A stretch of DNA of 64,000 bases from Alopecurus myosuroides (lineage: Eukaryota; Streptophyta; Magnoliopsida; Poales; Poaceae), in the NCBI GenBank assembly GCA_028641055.1, contig CM054059.1:107706263-107770262 (forward strand), read 5' to 3'. The position numbers and the translations under genes are program-made. Of this stretch, positions 1-10,458 are shown piece by piece. Numbering within the stretch: position 1 is the stretch's first letter; each line of letters starts with the position of its first letter. The notes under the pieces are model-generated. The model was not told where the DNA came from and ran no database searches. It saw only the letters and a program-made list of their open reading frames with translations.

Positions 1-1975
1 GGTTGGGATCACCCATCCTCGCGCCCAGGACTTCAACGTCATCACCCCCGGGTCCATGTGGTGGAACAAGGTACTCGGCCTCCTGCTCGGCCGGGTCTGT
101 CAGTGGGTCTCTTTCTCTATCTTCTTCTTCAGCGCCGCTAGTCGCGGCATTCACATCATCAACCGGATCCTCTGTTGCCGGCTTATCCAAGTCCATGTCA
201 TCCGGGTCACTGATCGTGACCTGGGCACTAAGGAAAATAAAAGAAATGGTTAGTATGTAATAAGTGAAGGTTATCGAAAGAGCCGGTATATCGGATAGCA
301 AGAAATGTAACTTACCCAGTATTCACCACGAAGTCCGTTGGAAGATCGTTGCTAGACCCGGACGAAGCTGATAAAGAGTCCGAAAGTGAGACCCGGAATT
401 GTCCGGCTAGTGGATGATTGGGGGAAGGATGTTTTTGAGGGGAAATGGAAGGACGAGTTTGGGAAGTACCGGCACGGCGGGCTGGGGACGAAGGGATACC
501 CAGGTTGAGAGGACCCTCACCCGGGGAATTCCGGGTTACCCTGCGCTTGACCGTAGGGGGCTCCTTCAAGTATGGCGAATTGGATAATTGTTGATTAAGC
601 TTGCGCATATTAGCAAATGAATACGGTTTGGAGGCAATAGAGCGATACGGAACCTTAAATACGACCGCTCTGGGCTTTCGCTTGGCCCCGACCTCAACAT
701 CCGGTTCTGTCTCGCTCTCGTCACTTTGGGTCTCCTCTTTATCTTCCGGATCTTCATTCTCCTCCTTGTCCTCCATTCCTGAAAGGCATAGTGCATAATC
801 GGAAAAAGAGAAAGTGTGGAAAAAACAAGTTGACAAAAATTAAGACAGGCGAAACCCGGATGATACCTTCTTCTGAGTCAGCCGGCTCTTCGTCCTCCTC
901 CGAGTTTTCGGAGGGAGGGGGAGTCTCGATCTTCCAGAAAGTGCTACCTTCCTGAAATAAAGGTATAATGATAAGGATTAGTGATTGTATCAAACAGAAA
1001 TATAAGGATAAAGGAGTAAAGCCGGGTCTTACCGCCGGAGCCGGGTTGTCGCGAGTGAATGGCTCCAATCCGGCTATAGTCCGGATCACTTCCATTTTCT
1101 CGGTCAGGAAACTCTTGATTATCTTATTTGTATCGGCAGCCGGATAGTTCCTCAGAGAATAGCGGAGCGAATCCGTAACGTGCCCAGAATACTCACACAT
1201 CAACTTGGGCCGGATGGCATTGGGTTGGATACGGAAGTTCACCCAAGTTTTAACTAGATTAAGCCCAAGGAGACCCTGGGCTGAAAGGACAGCGAGTTTG
1301 GCTAAGAGGGGTTGGATGGACTCCCTATCCGACTCAGAAGCAAAGGCGTTAAAATTATCGGAGAGATCGAGGAGGCCCTCAGAGAAACCCGGCAAAGTCT
1401 TTTGGCCGGGTGGGGAGGTGTCCTAGCAGTAGAAGTAGGTCTTCTGCCAGTGCTTGACGTGGGAGTTGAGGCTCAGAGTCGGCATCGGTGAATTCTTCCG
1501 CCTCTGAATTGATACCCCGCCGCAAGCCAGGAGGGCCCCATCTCCGCTTTCGCGACACGGTTTGCATTGGAACAACTCGAGGAATAGAGCAAGATTTGGG
1601 GGGATGCACAAGTATGATTCGCACAGAACAATGAAGTGGGTAATGTTTAACATAGAATTGGGGCCTATGTCAAAGACTCGGAGGCCATAGTGGCTAAGCA
1701 ACTCACGAAAAAAGGGGTGACCGGGGGGACGGAATCCCCGGATCACATGCTCGACAAAACAGATTACCTCATCAATAGCCGGGGACGGCCGAGTTTCATC
1801 CCCCCGGGACGCGCCAGTGAATATTCTCCCGGGAAGGAAGGACGCCCGACTCTGCGAGCTCGTCCAACTTTGCCTTGGTCACGGTGGACCTTGCCCAGTT
1901 GGCGGATATGGATTGAGTCGGCCTTGCCTTTGCCGGCTGTTTTCCCTTCGTCTTGGTACTAACCTTGGGTGCCAT
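1..1975 (-). pseudogene. Antisense Transposase_28-type gene of T2 copy 1, frameshifted and truncated by the window
   Basis: This is the copy-1 version of the gene at 21948-24115, read on the minus strand from ATG 1975. Exons by comparison are 1975-1033, 951-867, 778-316 and 227-1 (continuing off the window), all with GT-AG borders. The first domain matches the plant 'putative gypsy-type transposon' family (Transposase_28). Exon 1 is 13 nt longer than in copy 2. Twelve of these are four extra codons near the N terminus, and one extra G near 1803 shifts the frame. There is also a premature TAG near 1421-1423, where copy 2 has an Arg codon. Exon 3 is 9 nt longer, in frame. Its function in the element is unknown; this copy cannot make the full protein. 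Confidence 0.8.
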
Positions 1976-1984
1976 GTGCGTAGT

Positions 1985-2297
1985 CTAAAAACAGAAGGTG
2001 AAGAGTGCAAAGTGTAAGTAACCCAAAAGACCCGGAAATTACAAATTATCCGGTTAACCAAAGTGCAACTGTAAGAAACTTTGACAGATTATATCTAGGC
2101 GGAGAAATCTACGGAGAAATTCATGACCACGAGTGATAGGAGAGTACTATCGAATCTAGCTTAAGTATTGGATGAGAAAAAATGAAATATGAGCAATCCA
2201 ATCGATGTGGAGCAAGAAGACCACCTGCGGGCGGATTTAGATCTAATCTAATTCGAGCAATCTTGGAAGTAAAATTCATGGAAGAAAGGAGGCTCAC
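1985..2297 (-). other. 5'UTR intron of the antisense gene, copy 1
   Basis: On the minus strand a GTGAGC donor follows a GC-rich first exon (about 2298-2540). A pyrimidine-rich TTTTTAG acceptor lies 9 bases upstream of the ATG at 1975. Copy 2 has a donor and an acceptor at the same relative places (21542-21938). Conservation across two copies supports real splicing. No coding sequence is seen in 1976-2962 on either strand: the open frames over the GC-rich stretch are composition effects. Confidence 0.65.
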
Positions 2298-2567
2298 CGG
2301 CGAGGTCTGGAGAAGAGCGCGGCGGCGGCAGATGGCGCAGTCGCGGTGGCCCTCGGGACCCTCCGGTGAACTGTGCGGGGGCGCGGCGGCGGTGGTTGAC
2401 GGCGGCGTGGCGCGGGCGGAGGACGAGCGCAGACGGCGGCGGCTCGACTCCGGCGGTCCGCCCGTGGACTCCGTGGTGGCGCGGCGTGGAACTCGAGCGA
2501 GAGAGCACCGAGAGAGGAAGAGGATGGAGAAATGGAGTGTTCGATCTAGGTTTCCCCCTAAGGCACC

Positions 2568-2575
2568 TATTTATA
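2568..2575 (-). promoter_or_regulatory. TATA box of the antisense gene, copy 1
   Basis: Minus-strand TATAAATA sits about 600 bp upstream of the antisense ATG, just ahead of a GC-rich leader. The same octamer occurs at 21246-21253 (copy 2) and at 25021-25028 (element X), each pointing into an antisense gene. Confidence 0.65.
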
Positions 2576-2962
2576 GGTGCGGGTGGGGAAACCTAGACTA
2601 AGGAGCGGGAGCCAAAAATTTCGGAGAGAGATACCCGCTCGGATTTTTGGGGATAAGTGATTAAGTGCTTGGGCATAATATTCGGAAAAGATCAGAGTGA
2701 ATCGTCTCTGTGATATCCGCATTGATTAGCGAACAAAGTGAGCCGGGTCTTCTGTGTTTTCCTCGGTGTGTTGACCCGGGAAAATGAAGATGGATTCGGA
2801 GAAAGCCGGGTTATTATATGGACCACCAGTGGAGTTAGGCCTAGCTGTTTATCAAAGCAACCTAACCCGGACTTTTATGAACTTGTATGTTTGTTATTTT
2901 TGCAGGGAATAGCATGCGCTTCAAGGAGGATCCCGTGAAGCCCAAGCTTAACTGGGGACTAC

Positions 2963-3394
2963 TGATGGAGGGATGATAACCCGGTAGGCTAACGGCAAGG
3001 TGTAACTCGGCCCAAAGGGAGCTGCGCAAGACCCGGCTTAAGGAAAGGGAGTTTCTAGAAGGCCCAAGAGTGATAAGGAAACTTAGGGTTTGTAAAGCGG
3101 TGCCCGGGTAGGATTCCGAGTATGCCTTGGATAGGAAGCCAGGGGGGCCGGATATTATATAAGCCGGCTCCTAGGGTTAGATTAGACACGAGTTTTACTA
3201 GCTATTCGAGTATCCCTTGTAATTCCAGAGTTGAGATAATAAATCTAGATCGGAGACTCGGCGACTTGATTGCCGGCTACCAGATCGTTTATCACCATGA
3301 TTTCCCCTGAGCAAAACCCTCTCCCAAACACCAGAGTCGAATTGCCCAAAGATAAGTTACCCCCGATAATGTCTGCCGTGATTATCCCACGACA
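2963..3394 (+). repeat. 3' LTR of T2 copy 1
   Basis: The LTR starts TGATGGAGGGATGATAACCC and ends CCCACGACA (TG...CA). It has a TATTATATAAG promoter motif at 3153-3162, which gives its transcriptional polarity as plus. It matches 20393-20857 in inverse orientation, with several substitutions and short deletions. There are no ORFs of interest inside. Confidence 0.82.
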
Positions 3395-3736
3395 ATGTTA
3401 GTAACATTAGTTTAAGCTGAGGAATTAAGATATCACCAGAACTTGGTGAATTTCCAAGAATGCTAACACTATGAAGCTACATTTTCAGAATGTTAGTGAC
3501 ATTAGTTTAAGCTGAGGAATCAAGGTTTCACCGATTGACCATATATATACAAAGCCATCTCATTAGAGAATGAGTGATGCGTGTAGATGCAAAGAACATG
3601 CAAATACAATAGGACCTGAACAATTCAGATCTTTTTGTCGATGTTTACCACACGCGAAGCATGGTAATAACACTGGAACGCCATATGTGTTAAGTGCTTA
3701 CAAACTAGATTATTGACTCTAGTGCAAGTGGGAGAC
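3395..3736 (+). other. 3' internal tail of BARE-like element with a tandem duplication
   Basis: This is noncoding sequence ending in the polypurine tract GTGCAAGTGGGAGAC immediately before the LTR. A unit beginning GTTAGT(A/G)ACATTAGTTTAAG occurs twice, near 3397 and 3491, about 94 bp apart with a few differences. That makes it a short tandem duplication within the untranslated 3' region. Confidence 0.65.
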
Positions 3737-6282
3737 TGAAGAGAATATGCCCGAGAGGCAATAATAAAGTGGTTATTATCTTATTACTTGTTTATGATAA
3801 ATGTTTATTGCTCATGCTAGAATTGTATTAACCGGAAACGCTGATACATGTGTGTTTAATAAACAAACAATGGTTCCTAGTAAAGCCTCTCTTTTAACTA
3901 GCTCGTTGATTAATAGATGATCAAGGTTTCCTGATCATGAACATTGGATGTTGTTAATAACGGGGTCATGTCATTGGTTGAATGATGTGATGAACATAGA
4001 CCCAATATCAAGATAACAATAAAGACTTCGGAACAAACGTATCGTTTCGCTCCTGGCCAGAGGCGATCTAGGAGGCGACGCCTAAGGCTCCAACTACAGC
4101 GGCGGCCGCCGGTCCCTACCTCCTCCGTTAGCCACTCCGGCGACGCGAGGAGGTGGGGACCATGGCGCTTCGGCGCCGGTCTGTAGTTAGGGTTAGCCTA
4201 CTGCTTTCTTCGGGCGTCGTTGGGGTGGTGGGAGCGACGCCCGGGCAAATAAATCTGCCCCAACTCCACTCCCATACCGGCGGCGACCTTCAGGGCGGCG
4301 TCTCGGAGTTGATGGCAAAGTGTGCTGATTGGTCCTTCAGATCAACAGTTTGGTCTTCTCGCCGTTCTTCAGATCTGGCGAGATTAGTTTCTCGGTGTGT
4401 CGCTGGCGTTCGTGATTATTCACGACGGCGCTGGCGGCCGGGGCGAGATGGTTCTTCTGGAGCGCAGATGCTGGTCCGGAGGTGGTGGATCTGTCGTTCC
4501 TCTCCGACTTCGTCGATGGAAGGCGACATATCTTGGTCCAAGACAGCACGGGGACGTCCCCCGGTCGACGTGCCACAGCGACATGTGCCTTGCTGCGTGC
4601 AGCGGGTCTGTTCATCGACTCACAAAGCCTCGTTGGCGATGGTGCTTTCTTGGATCTTGCAATGGTGGAGGCTCGGCGTTTCTTTCGGCGTTCGTCTCGA
4701 TGGCGCTGGAGGAAAACGGGGGCCGCTCGCTACGGTGGTTGCAGTAAATCCTAGGGGTCGTTTTGTATTTCTCGATCTTTTAGGGTTTTATTTACAAATT
4801 CAGGATAATCATTTTATCCCGGTCTGTCTTTTAGTTTCCATATGTGTTGCTTATTGTAACTTGATTTTCTATTAATGAAATATGTGGTTGCTCTCAAAAA
4901 AAAAAAAAAAAAAAAAATATCAAGATAACAATACGATCAAGTCATTTAGTTTATATTTTATATCTTGCATACGAAGTAACTTATTCCTTAGACCATGAGA
5001 TCATACCAATCACTGGTACCGGAAGGTTGCTTTGATGTCATCAAACGTCACACCGTAACAGGGTGACTATAAAGGTGTTGTTAGGTATTCGGAAAGTATT
5101 AGTTGAGGATCATGGATCAAGAGTGGGATTTGTCCATCCAAATGACGGGGAGATATACTCTGAGCCCTCTTAGTGATATCACATCGACAACGCTTGCAAG
5201 CACGTGACTAGGTCATAAGGATGTCATATCACGAAAACGAGAAAAGAGTACTTGTCGGTAACAAGATCGAACAAGGTATGGTTGATACCAATGATCCAAT
5301 CTCGGACAAGTAAAATATCGCGAGACAAAGGGAATTAGTCACGACGTTGATGGTTCACACGATCACGAGAGTCGTCGTTGAATATATAGGAGTCATCACG
5401 GATCTCCAGATCCCGCTGTTGATTATTGATCGGAGAGGAGTCTCGATCATGTCTATGTTATTCGCGAACCGTAGGGTGACACACTTAAGGTTCGATAACG
5501 CATTTGAGAGTATACGTAATAATGAAGAATGTTTTGAGCAGCACCGAAATTGTTTCGGGGAATATTGAAATAGTCACCGAAATTGTTTCGGGGAATATTG
5601 AAATAGTTCAAGGTGGTATATGTTAATGTTTTATTAACAAATAGTTCAAGGGGGTAAGTGTTAATGTTTGTTAATAGGATTAACAAATATTAAAATAAAT
5701 AAATGAAATTGTTTTATTTATTTATTAAAGAAAACCCTTGAAAATTTGAGTGGGAATTGATGGGAGAATGAGTGGGTTGAGTGGAGACTCCACCCACATG
5801 ACGAGGGGAGAGGTGGAGGCACCAAAAATTCGTGGCTGCCTCCCTCTCCTATATAAAGAGGGGTTGGACCTCCCTCTCCACACACACTTGGTGTCATCTT
5901 CACTTCCTCTTCACCCGCTGCTCAATTCCATGGTCTCCGGCTTGGCCAAGCCCTGACCGTGAGATTCTTCACCACCACCACGTCGTCGTGCTGCTAGAGT
6001 TCCGAGGGATCCTCTACTTCCGCACCCCGCTGGATCGAGGGAACGGAGGTCGTCATCAACCGTACGTGTGACCGATCATGGAGGCACCGCCGGATTGCGG
6101 TGCACATCTTCTCGATGCCGGGATCGGTGTGAGTACGACTACGCCAACAACGAGATTTGATCTCGTAACGCTTTGTGTATTCGAGGGTATGTGTTCTCCT
6201 TAACCTTCTCTTTGCCCGTTTTAGATCTTGGCCTTTCGGGTGTCTCTCGTGTAGGATTTTTTTCTATGCAACGACCCCTTCA
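3737..6282 (+). repeat. First LTR of BARE-like copia, interrupted by a retroposon
   Basis: The LTR runs from TGAAGAGAATATGCCC to the ...CAACGACCCCTTCA end. Subtracting the roughly 0.9 kb insertion leaves about 1.63 kb, matching the second LTR (1.65 kb). Around 5540-5610 a roughly 35 bp unit containing CACCGAAATTGTTTCGGGGAATATTG is present twice, against once in the second LTR. TATA-like CTATATAAAG lies at about 5849. The small ORFs here are not genes. Confidence 0.8.
4021..4916 (+). mobile_element. Poly(A) retroposon (LINE-derived, SINE-like or processed copy) with 17 bp TSD
   Basis: About 0.9 kb is inserted in the LTR and ends in a run of about 20 A (4896-4916). It is flanked by a 17 bp direct repeat, AATATCAAGATAACAAT, at 4004-4020 and 4916-4932. 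The second LTR (near 8280) lacks the insertion. A poly(A) tail with a long variable duplication is the hallmark of LINE-type target-primed reverse transcription. The 5' two-thirds is GC-rich and the last 150 bp resembles a 3'UTR. A 240-codon plus-strand frame (4153-4875) shows no recognised LINE ORF1, endonuclease or RT motif. It is either an internally deleted LINE or a copied cellular transcript. Confidence 0.8.
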
Positions 6283-7974
6283 CAAGATCATGAAACTCCA
6301 GAAGAGGAAACTACCGCACCTTGCAGGTCAACTAGGGAACGAACAACTCCTGAACTGTATGGAGATCCCGTATTAAACTTCATGGTAGATGGAGGTGATG
6401 ACCCTGCGACGTATGATGAAGCGATGATGAGCCCAGATTCCAACAAATGGCTTGAAGCCATGAAATCCGAAATAGGATCCATGTACGAAAACCAAGTTTG
6501 GACTTTGGTGGACTTACCCGATGACCGCAAGGCCATTGAGAACAAATGGATCTTTAAAAAGAAAATTGATGCTGATGGTAATGTGACCGTCTATAAAGCT
6601 CGACTTGTCGCAAAAGGTTTTCGACAAATTCAAGGAGTTGACTACGATGAGAATTTCTCACCAGTAGCGATGCTTAAGTCAGTTAGGATTATGTTAGCAG
6701 TTGCTGCATTTTTCGGTTATGAAATCTGGCAGATGGATGTCAAAACGGCGTTCCTTAATGGTGACATTGAGGAAGAGTTGTACATGATGCAACCCAAAGG
6801 TTTTTTTATCCTAAGGACGTTGACAAGGTGTGCAAGCTTCAATGTTCCATTTATGGACTGAAGCAAGCATCCCGGAGTTGGAACCTCCGTTTTGATAAGG
6901 TGATCAAAGGGTTTGGATTTGTCCAAACATACAGAGGAGCTTGTATTTACAAGAAAGTGAGTGGGAGCTCTGTAGCATTTCTAGTACTATATATGGATGA
7001 CATATTGTTGATTGGAAATGATATAGAACTTTTTAAAAGCGTAAAAGGTCATTTGAACAGTAGTTTTTCGATGAAAGAGCTCGGTGAAGCAGCTTATATA
7101 TTAGGCATCAAAATCTACAGGGATAGATCGAGGCGCTTAATTCGACTTTCGCAAAGTACATACCTTGACAAGATTCTGAAGAAGTTCAGAATGGAAGATA
7201 GTAGGAAGGGGTTCTTACCTATGTTGCAAGGCAAAACGTTGAGTAAGACTCAGTGTCCAGCTACAGCAGAAGATAGAGAGAGAATGAATAAGATTCCCTA
7301 TGCTTCAGCCATAGGTTCTATCATGTATGCTATGCTATGTACAAGACCGGATGTGGCACATGCTATTAGTTTGACTAGTAGGTACCAATCCGATCCAGGT
7401 TTGGAACACTGGACGGCGGTCAAGAATATCTTTAAGTACTTGAGAAGAACTAAGGACATGTTTTCTCATATATGGCGGTGAAGAAGAGCTCGTCGCAAGA
7501 TGTTACGTCAATGCTAGCTTTGACACTGATCCGGATGACTCCAAGTCTCAGTCTGGGTACGTATTTGTTATGAATGGAGGATCAGTATGCTGGAGGAGTT
7601 CCAAGCAATCCGTGGTGGCGAGATCATCAACATAAGCAGAATATGTTGCTTCCTTGGAGGCAACACAGGAAGCAGTTTGGATGAAGGAGTTCATATCCGA
7701 ACTAGGAGTGGTTCCGAGTGCATTGGATCCAATGGTTATCTATTGTGACAACAATGGTGCCATAGCCAATGCTAAGGAGCCAAGGTCTCACAATAATTCC
7801 AAGCATATCAAGCGCCGTTTTCACTCCATCTGTGAACATGTCGCAGATGGGGATGTGAAGATTTGCAAAGTACATACGGATCTGAATGTGGCAGATCCGT
7901 TGACTAAACCTCTCTCAAGGGCAAAACATGATCAACACGAGAACTCAATGGGTGTTAGATTCATCACTATGTAA
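6283..7974 (+). pseudogene. Ty1/copia pol remnant: reverse transcriptase and RNase H
   Basis: The frame begins in the integrase-RT linker and runs through RT into RNase H. RT is shown by the N-terminal ...NKWIFKKK... region, YKARLVAKGF, the MDVKTAFLNG segment and an intact YMDD catalytic box (6990-7001). RNase H shows the end of the copia pattern (HIKRRFHSI, KVHTDLNVADPLTK). Breaks: a frameshift at a T run near 6801-6807, another at a T run near 7461-7464, and an in-frame TAA near 7634. Gag, protease and integrase are absent, so this copy is dead. It ends 33 bp before the second LTR. Confidence 0.9.
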
Positions 7975-8007
7975 TATAGATTATTGCCCCTAGTGCAAGT
8001 GGGAGAC

Positions 8008-9656
8008 TAAAGGGAATATGCCCGAGAGGCAATAATAAAGTTTTTATTATGTTATTCCTTGTTTATGATAGATGTTTATTTCTCATGCTAGAATTGTATT
8101 AACCAGAAACATTAATAAATGTGTGATTAATAAACAAACCAACGTTCCTAGTGAAGCCTCTCTTTTAACTAGCTCATTGATTAACAGATGATCAAGGTTT
8201 CCTGATCATAGACATTGGATGTTGTTAATAACGGGGTCATGTCATTAGGATAATGACATGATGAACTTAGACCCTAACTAAGTATAACAATACGATCAAG
8301 TCATTTAGTTTTGTTGTTATGTCTTACATTCGGAGTAACTTTGTTCCTTAGACCAGGAGATCATGTTAATCACTAATATAGAAAGAATACTTTGATGACA
8401 TCAAACGTCACACCGTAACAGGGTGACTATAAAGGTGGCATTAGGTATTCGGAAAGTGTTAGTTGAAGCTCATGGATCAAGAATGGGATTTGTCCATCTA
8501 ATATGACGGAGAGATATACTCAGGGCCCTCTCGGTGATATCACATCGACACCGCTTGCAAGCACGTGATATGATCACAAGGATGTTATATCACGGGAACG
8601 AGAAAAGAGTACTTGTCGGATAATGAGACCGAACAAGGTATGGTGGATACCGATGATCGGATCTCGGACAAGTAAAATATCGCGAGACAAAGGGAAATCG
8701 TTACGACGTTGAAAGGTTCACACGATCACGAGAGTCATCGTTGAATGTATAGGAGTCATCACGGATCTCCAGATCCTGCTGTTGATTATTGACCGGAGAG
8801 GATTCTCGATCATGTCTATATTATTCGCGAACCGTAGGGTGACACACTTAAGGTTCGATGAAGCGTTAGAGAGGATACGAAATACCGAAGAATATTTTGG
8901 TCAGCTCCAAAAATTGTTTCGGGGAAAATTGAAATAGTTCAAGGGGTTTTTCGTCGAATGGTTATTAATAGAATTAACAAATGATTCAAGGTGCTGCATG
9001 CAAATGTTTGTTAATGGAATTAACAAATATAAATCAAGAAATAAAAATGTTTTATTTATTTATTAAAGAAAAACCTTTGGATTTTCTAAGTGGAAAATTA
9101 AGGGAGCATGAGTGGGTGTGAGTGGGGCTTCCACTCACATGAAGAGAGGAAGAGGTGGGGGCACCCATGGCTGTCCGTACCCCCTTGGGCTTCCTCCCCT
9201 TCCCCTATAAAAGGAGAGTGGGAGCTCCCTCTTCTTCACACAGTTGCCCACTTCCTTTTCCCTCCACCCGCTGATCCATTCCATGGTCTCCGGCTTGGTG
9301 AAGCCCTGACCGTGGGATTCTTCACCACCACCACGTCGTCGTGTTGCTGGAGTTCCGGGGGATCCTCTACTTCCGCTACCCGCTGGATCGAGGGAACGGA
9401 AGTATTCATCGAGCTGAACGTGTGACCGATTACGGAGGCACCACCGGATTGCGGTGCACTTCTTCTCGCTCGGGATCGGCGTGAGTACGACTACGCCAAC
9501 AACGAGATTTTATCTCGTACCACTTTGAGTCTTCGAGGGTATGTTATCTCAAGACTCTATTTCTCCCAGTTGCCTTTCATCTCATAGATTAGATCTTGGC
9601 CTTTCGGGTTTATCGCGCGTAGGAATTTTTTTGTTTTCTATGCAACGTACCTTTCA
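8008..9656 (+). repeat. 3' LTR of BARE-like copia
   Basis: The LTR starts TAAAGGGAATATGCCC, with the usual TG mutated to TA, directly after the polypurine tract. It ends TATGCAACGTACCTTTCA. It is 1.65 kb and aligns along its length with 3737-6282 minus the retroposon. TATA-like CTATAAAAGG lies near 9205. Its right edge interrupts a minus-strand Athila-type gag, so the element inserted there. Coding-like ORFs inside are chance. Confidence 0.82.
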
Positions 9657-10367
9657 ATAGATCCAGGTGAAAGATTGTTAAACCAAGTTTTAGCTTCATC
9701 ATTAAATGAGAAAGGGAAGATCTTGGTAACAAAATAAGTACGCAACTTAGTATCATCAGAAAATAAACTACTCAAAGATGAAAGCTCATTCATGTGTTCC
9801 ATAGCACTTTTACTTTCAGTTCCACAAAAAGGTTCCTTCTCCACAATAGATGTGCAAAATAAATCTAGAGAGAAATCATAATCCTTCTCTCTAATGTGTA
9901 TGGGAGATGTGGCAAACTTAGCATCAAGAGAAGATTTATATTTCATAACATGTATTGCAAGAAGGCTCTTAAGAGCACTTGCCCAGTAGTAGCTTGCGCT
10001 TCTTTAATAAAATCATCATCAAGTTCAATATAGGTATCATCAAGATCATCAATAGACTCAACTGAATTAGCAGGTGTACCAATATTTTCAACAAGAATTT
10101 CAGCACTTTCAATTTGTTGGATTTAGCAATTGTAGCATCTAGGAAAGGACCTAGAATACCAGTATCATCAAGCACAGTAGAATCATCATCAAAAGTATCA
10201 GAGGCATTTTCGGACTAAGCAGAAGTAACAGTACGTGTAGCATGTGGTGGAGTAAGAAGCTTACTCATAACATATGGTGAATCAAGAGCAGCAAAGGTGT
10301 TCATAGTTGTACCTCTCCTTATAGTGGATGGTAATATAGGAACTTTTCCATCACGTGTCTTTCCCAT
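9657..10367 (-). pseudogene. Athila-type gag, N-terminal part, broken
   Basis: ATG at 10367 opens a frame (MGKTRDGKVPILP...) that stops at 10215. The gag pattern then continues in other frames, with a recognisable retrotransposon-gag stretch at 9946-9657 containing FPFSFNDEAKTWFNNL. Gag would form the virus-like particle of the element. Frames are broken by at least two changes between 10215 and 9950, and the 3' part is removed by the copia insertion. Confidence 0.72.
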
Positions 10368-10425
10368 GATGAAAGGCTTGCAGCAAACAATATCACATTC
10401 AAGTAAGCAAATAAATAAATCTATG

Positions 10426-10444
10426 CTCCCTGGCAACGGCGCCA
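10426..10444 (-). other. Primer-binding site, Athila-type
   Basis: Minus-strand TGGCGCCGTTGCCAGGGAG lies 14 bp after the LTR terminus. It is the standard primer site of Athila-type elements, and an identical 18 bp core occurs at 32141-32158. Confidence 0.85.
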
Positions 10445-10458
10445 GAAAATAGTCGTAA

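Larger units (their letters stand above)
1..3394 (+). mobile_element. Tat-lineage Ty3/gypsy retrotransposon, family T2 copy 1 (3' part)
   Basis: The 3' LTR reads on the plus strand (2963-3394) and is preceded by a G-rich polypurine tract (2951-2962). Upstream lies internal sequence carrying a gene on the opposite strand, as is known for the Tat group (Grande, RIRE2), where an extra antisense ORF sits between pol and the 3' LTR. Almost the whole segment is matched in inverted orientation by 20393-23905. The element continues to the left beyond the window, so gag and pol are not visible. Its right end abuts 3' internal sequence of a BARE-like copia, so it probably inserted there. The target duplication cannot be confirmed because the other end is missing. 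Confidence 0.82.
3395..9656 (+). mobile_element. BARE/WIS/Angela-like Ty1/copia element, rearranged
   Basis: Order seen: the 3' end of an internal region (3395-3736), an LTR (3737-6282 including a retroposon), an RT-RNase H pol remnant (6283-7974), a polypurine tract and a second LTR (8008-9656). Both LTRs begin with the family's typical AATATGCCCGAGAGGCAATAATAAA after a GTGCAAGTGGGAGAC polypurine tract. A polypurine tract before both LTRs shows that the first LTR is itself preceded by a 3' internal end, so this is not a simple LTR-internal-LTR copy. There is no primer-binding site, gag, protease or integrase after the first LTR. Unequal or illegitimate recombination is the likely cause. Confidence 0.8.

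Noticed and set aside
2182..2601. Plus-strand Arg/Gly-rich frame near T2 copy 1, and the matching 21300-21575 minus frame
   Set aside because: Both cover the GC-rich untranslated first exon of the antisense gene. They do not align as proteins between copies.
4153..4875. 240-codon frame in the retroposon as a protein gene
   Set aside because: GC-rich with three overlapping plus-strand frames and no motif. Its end reads through what looks like a 3'UTR. Kept only as part of the retroposon.
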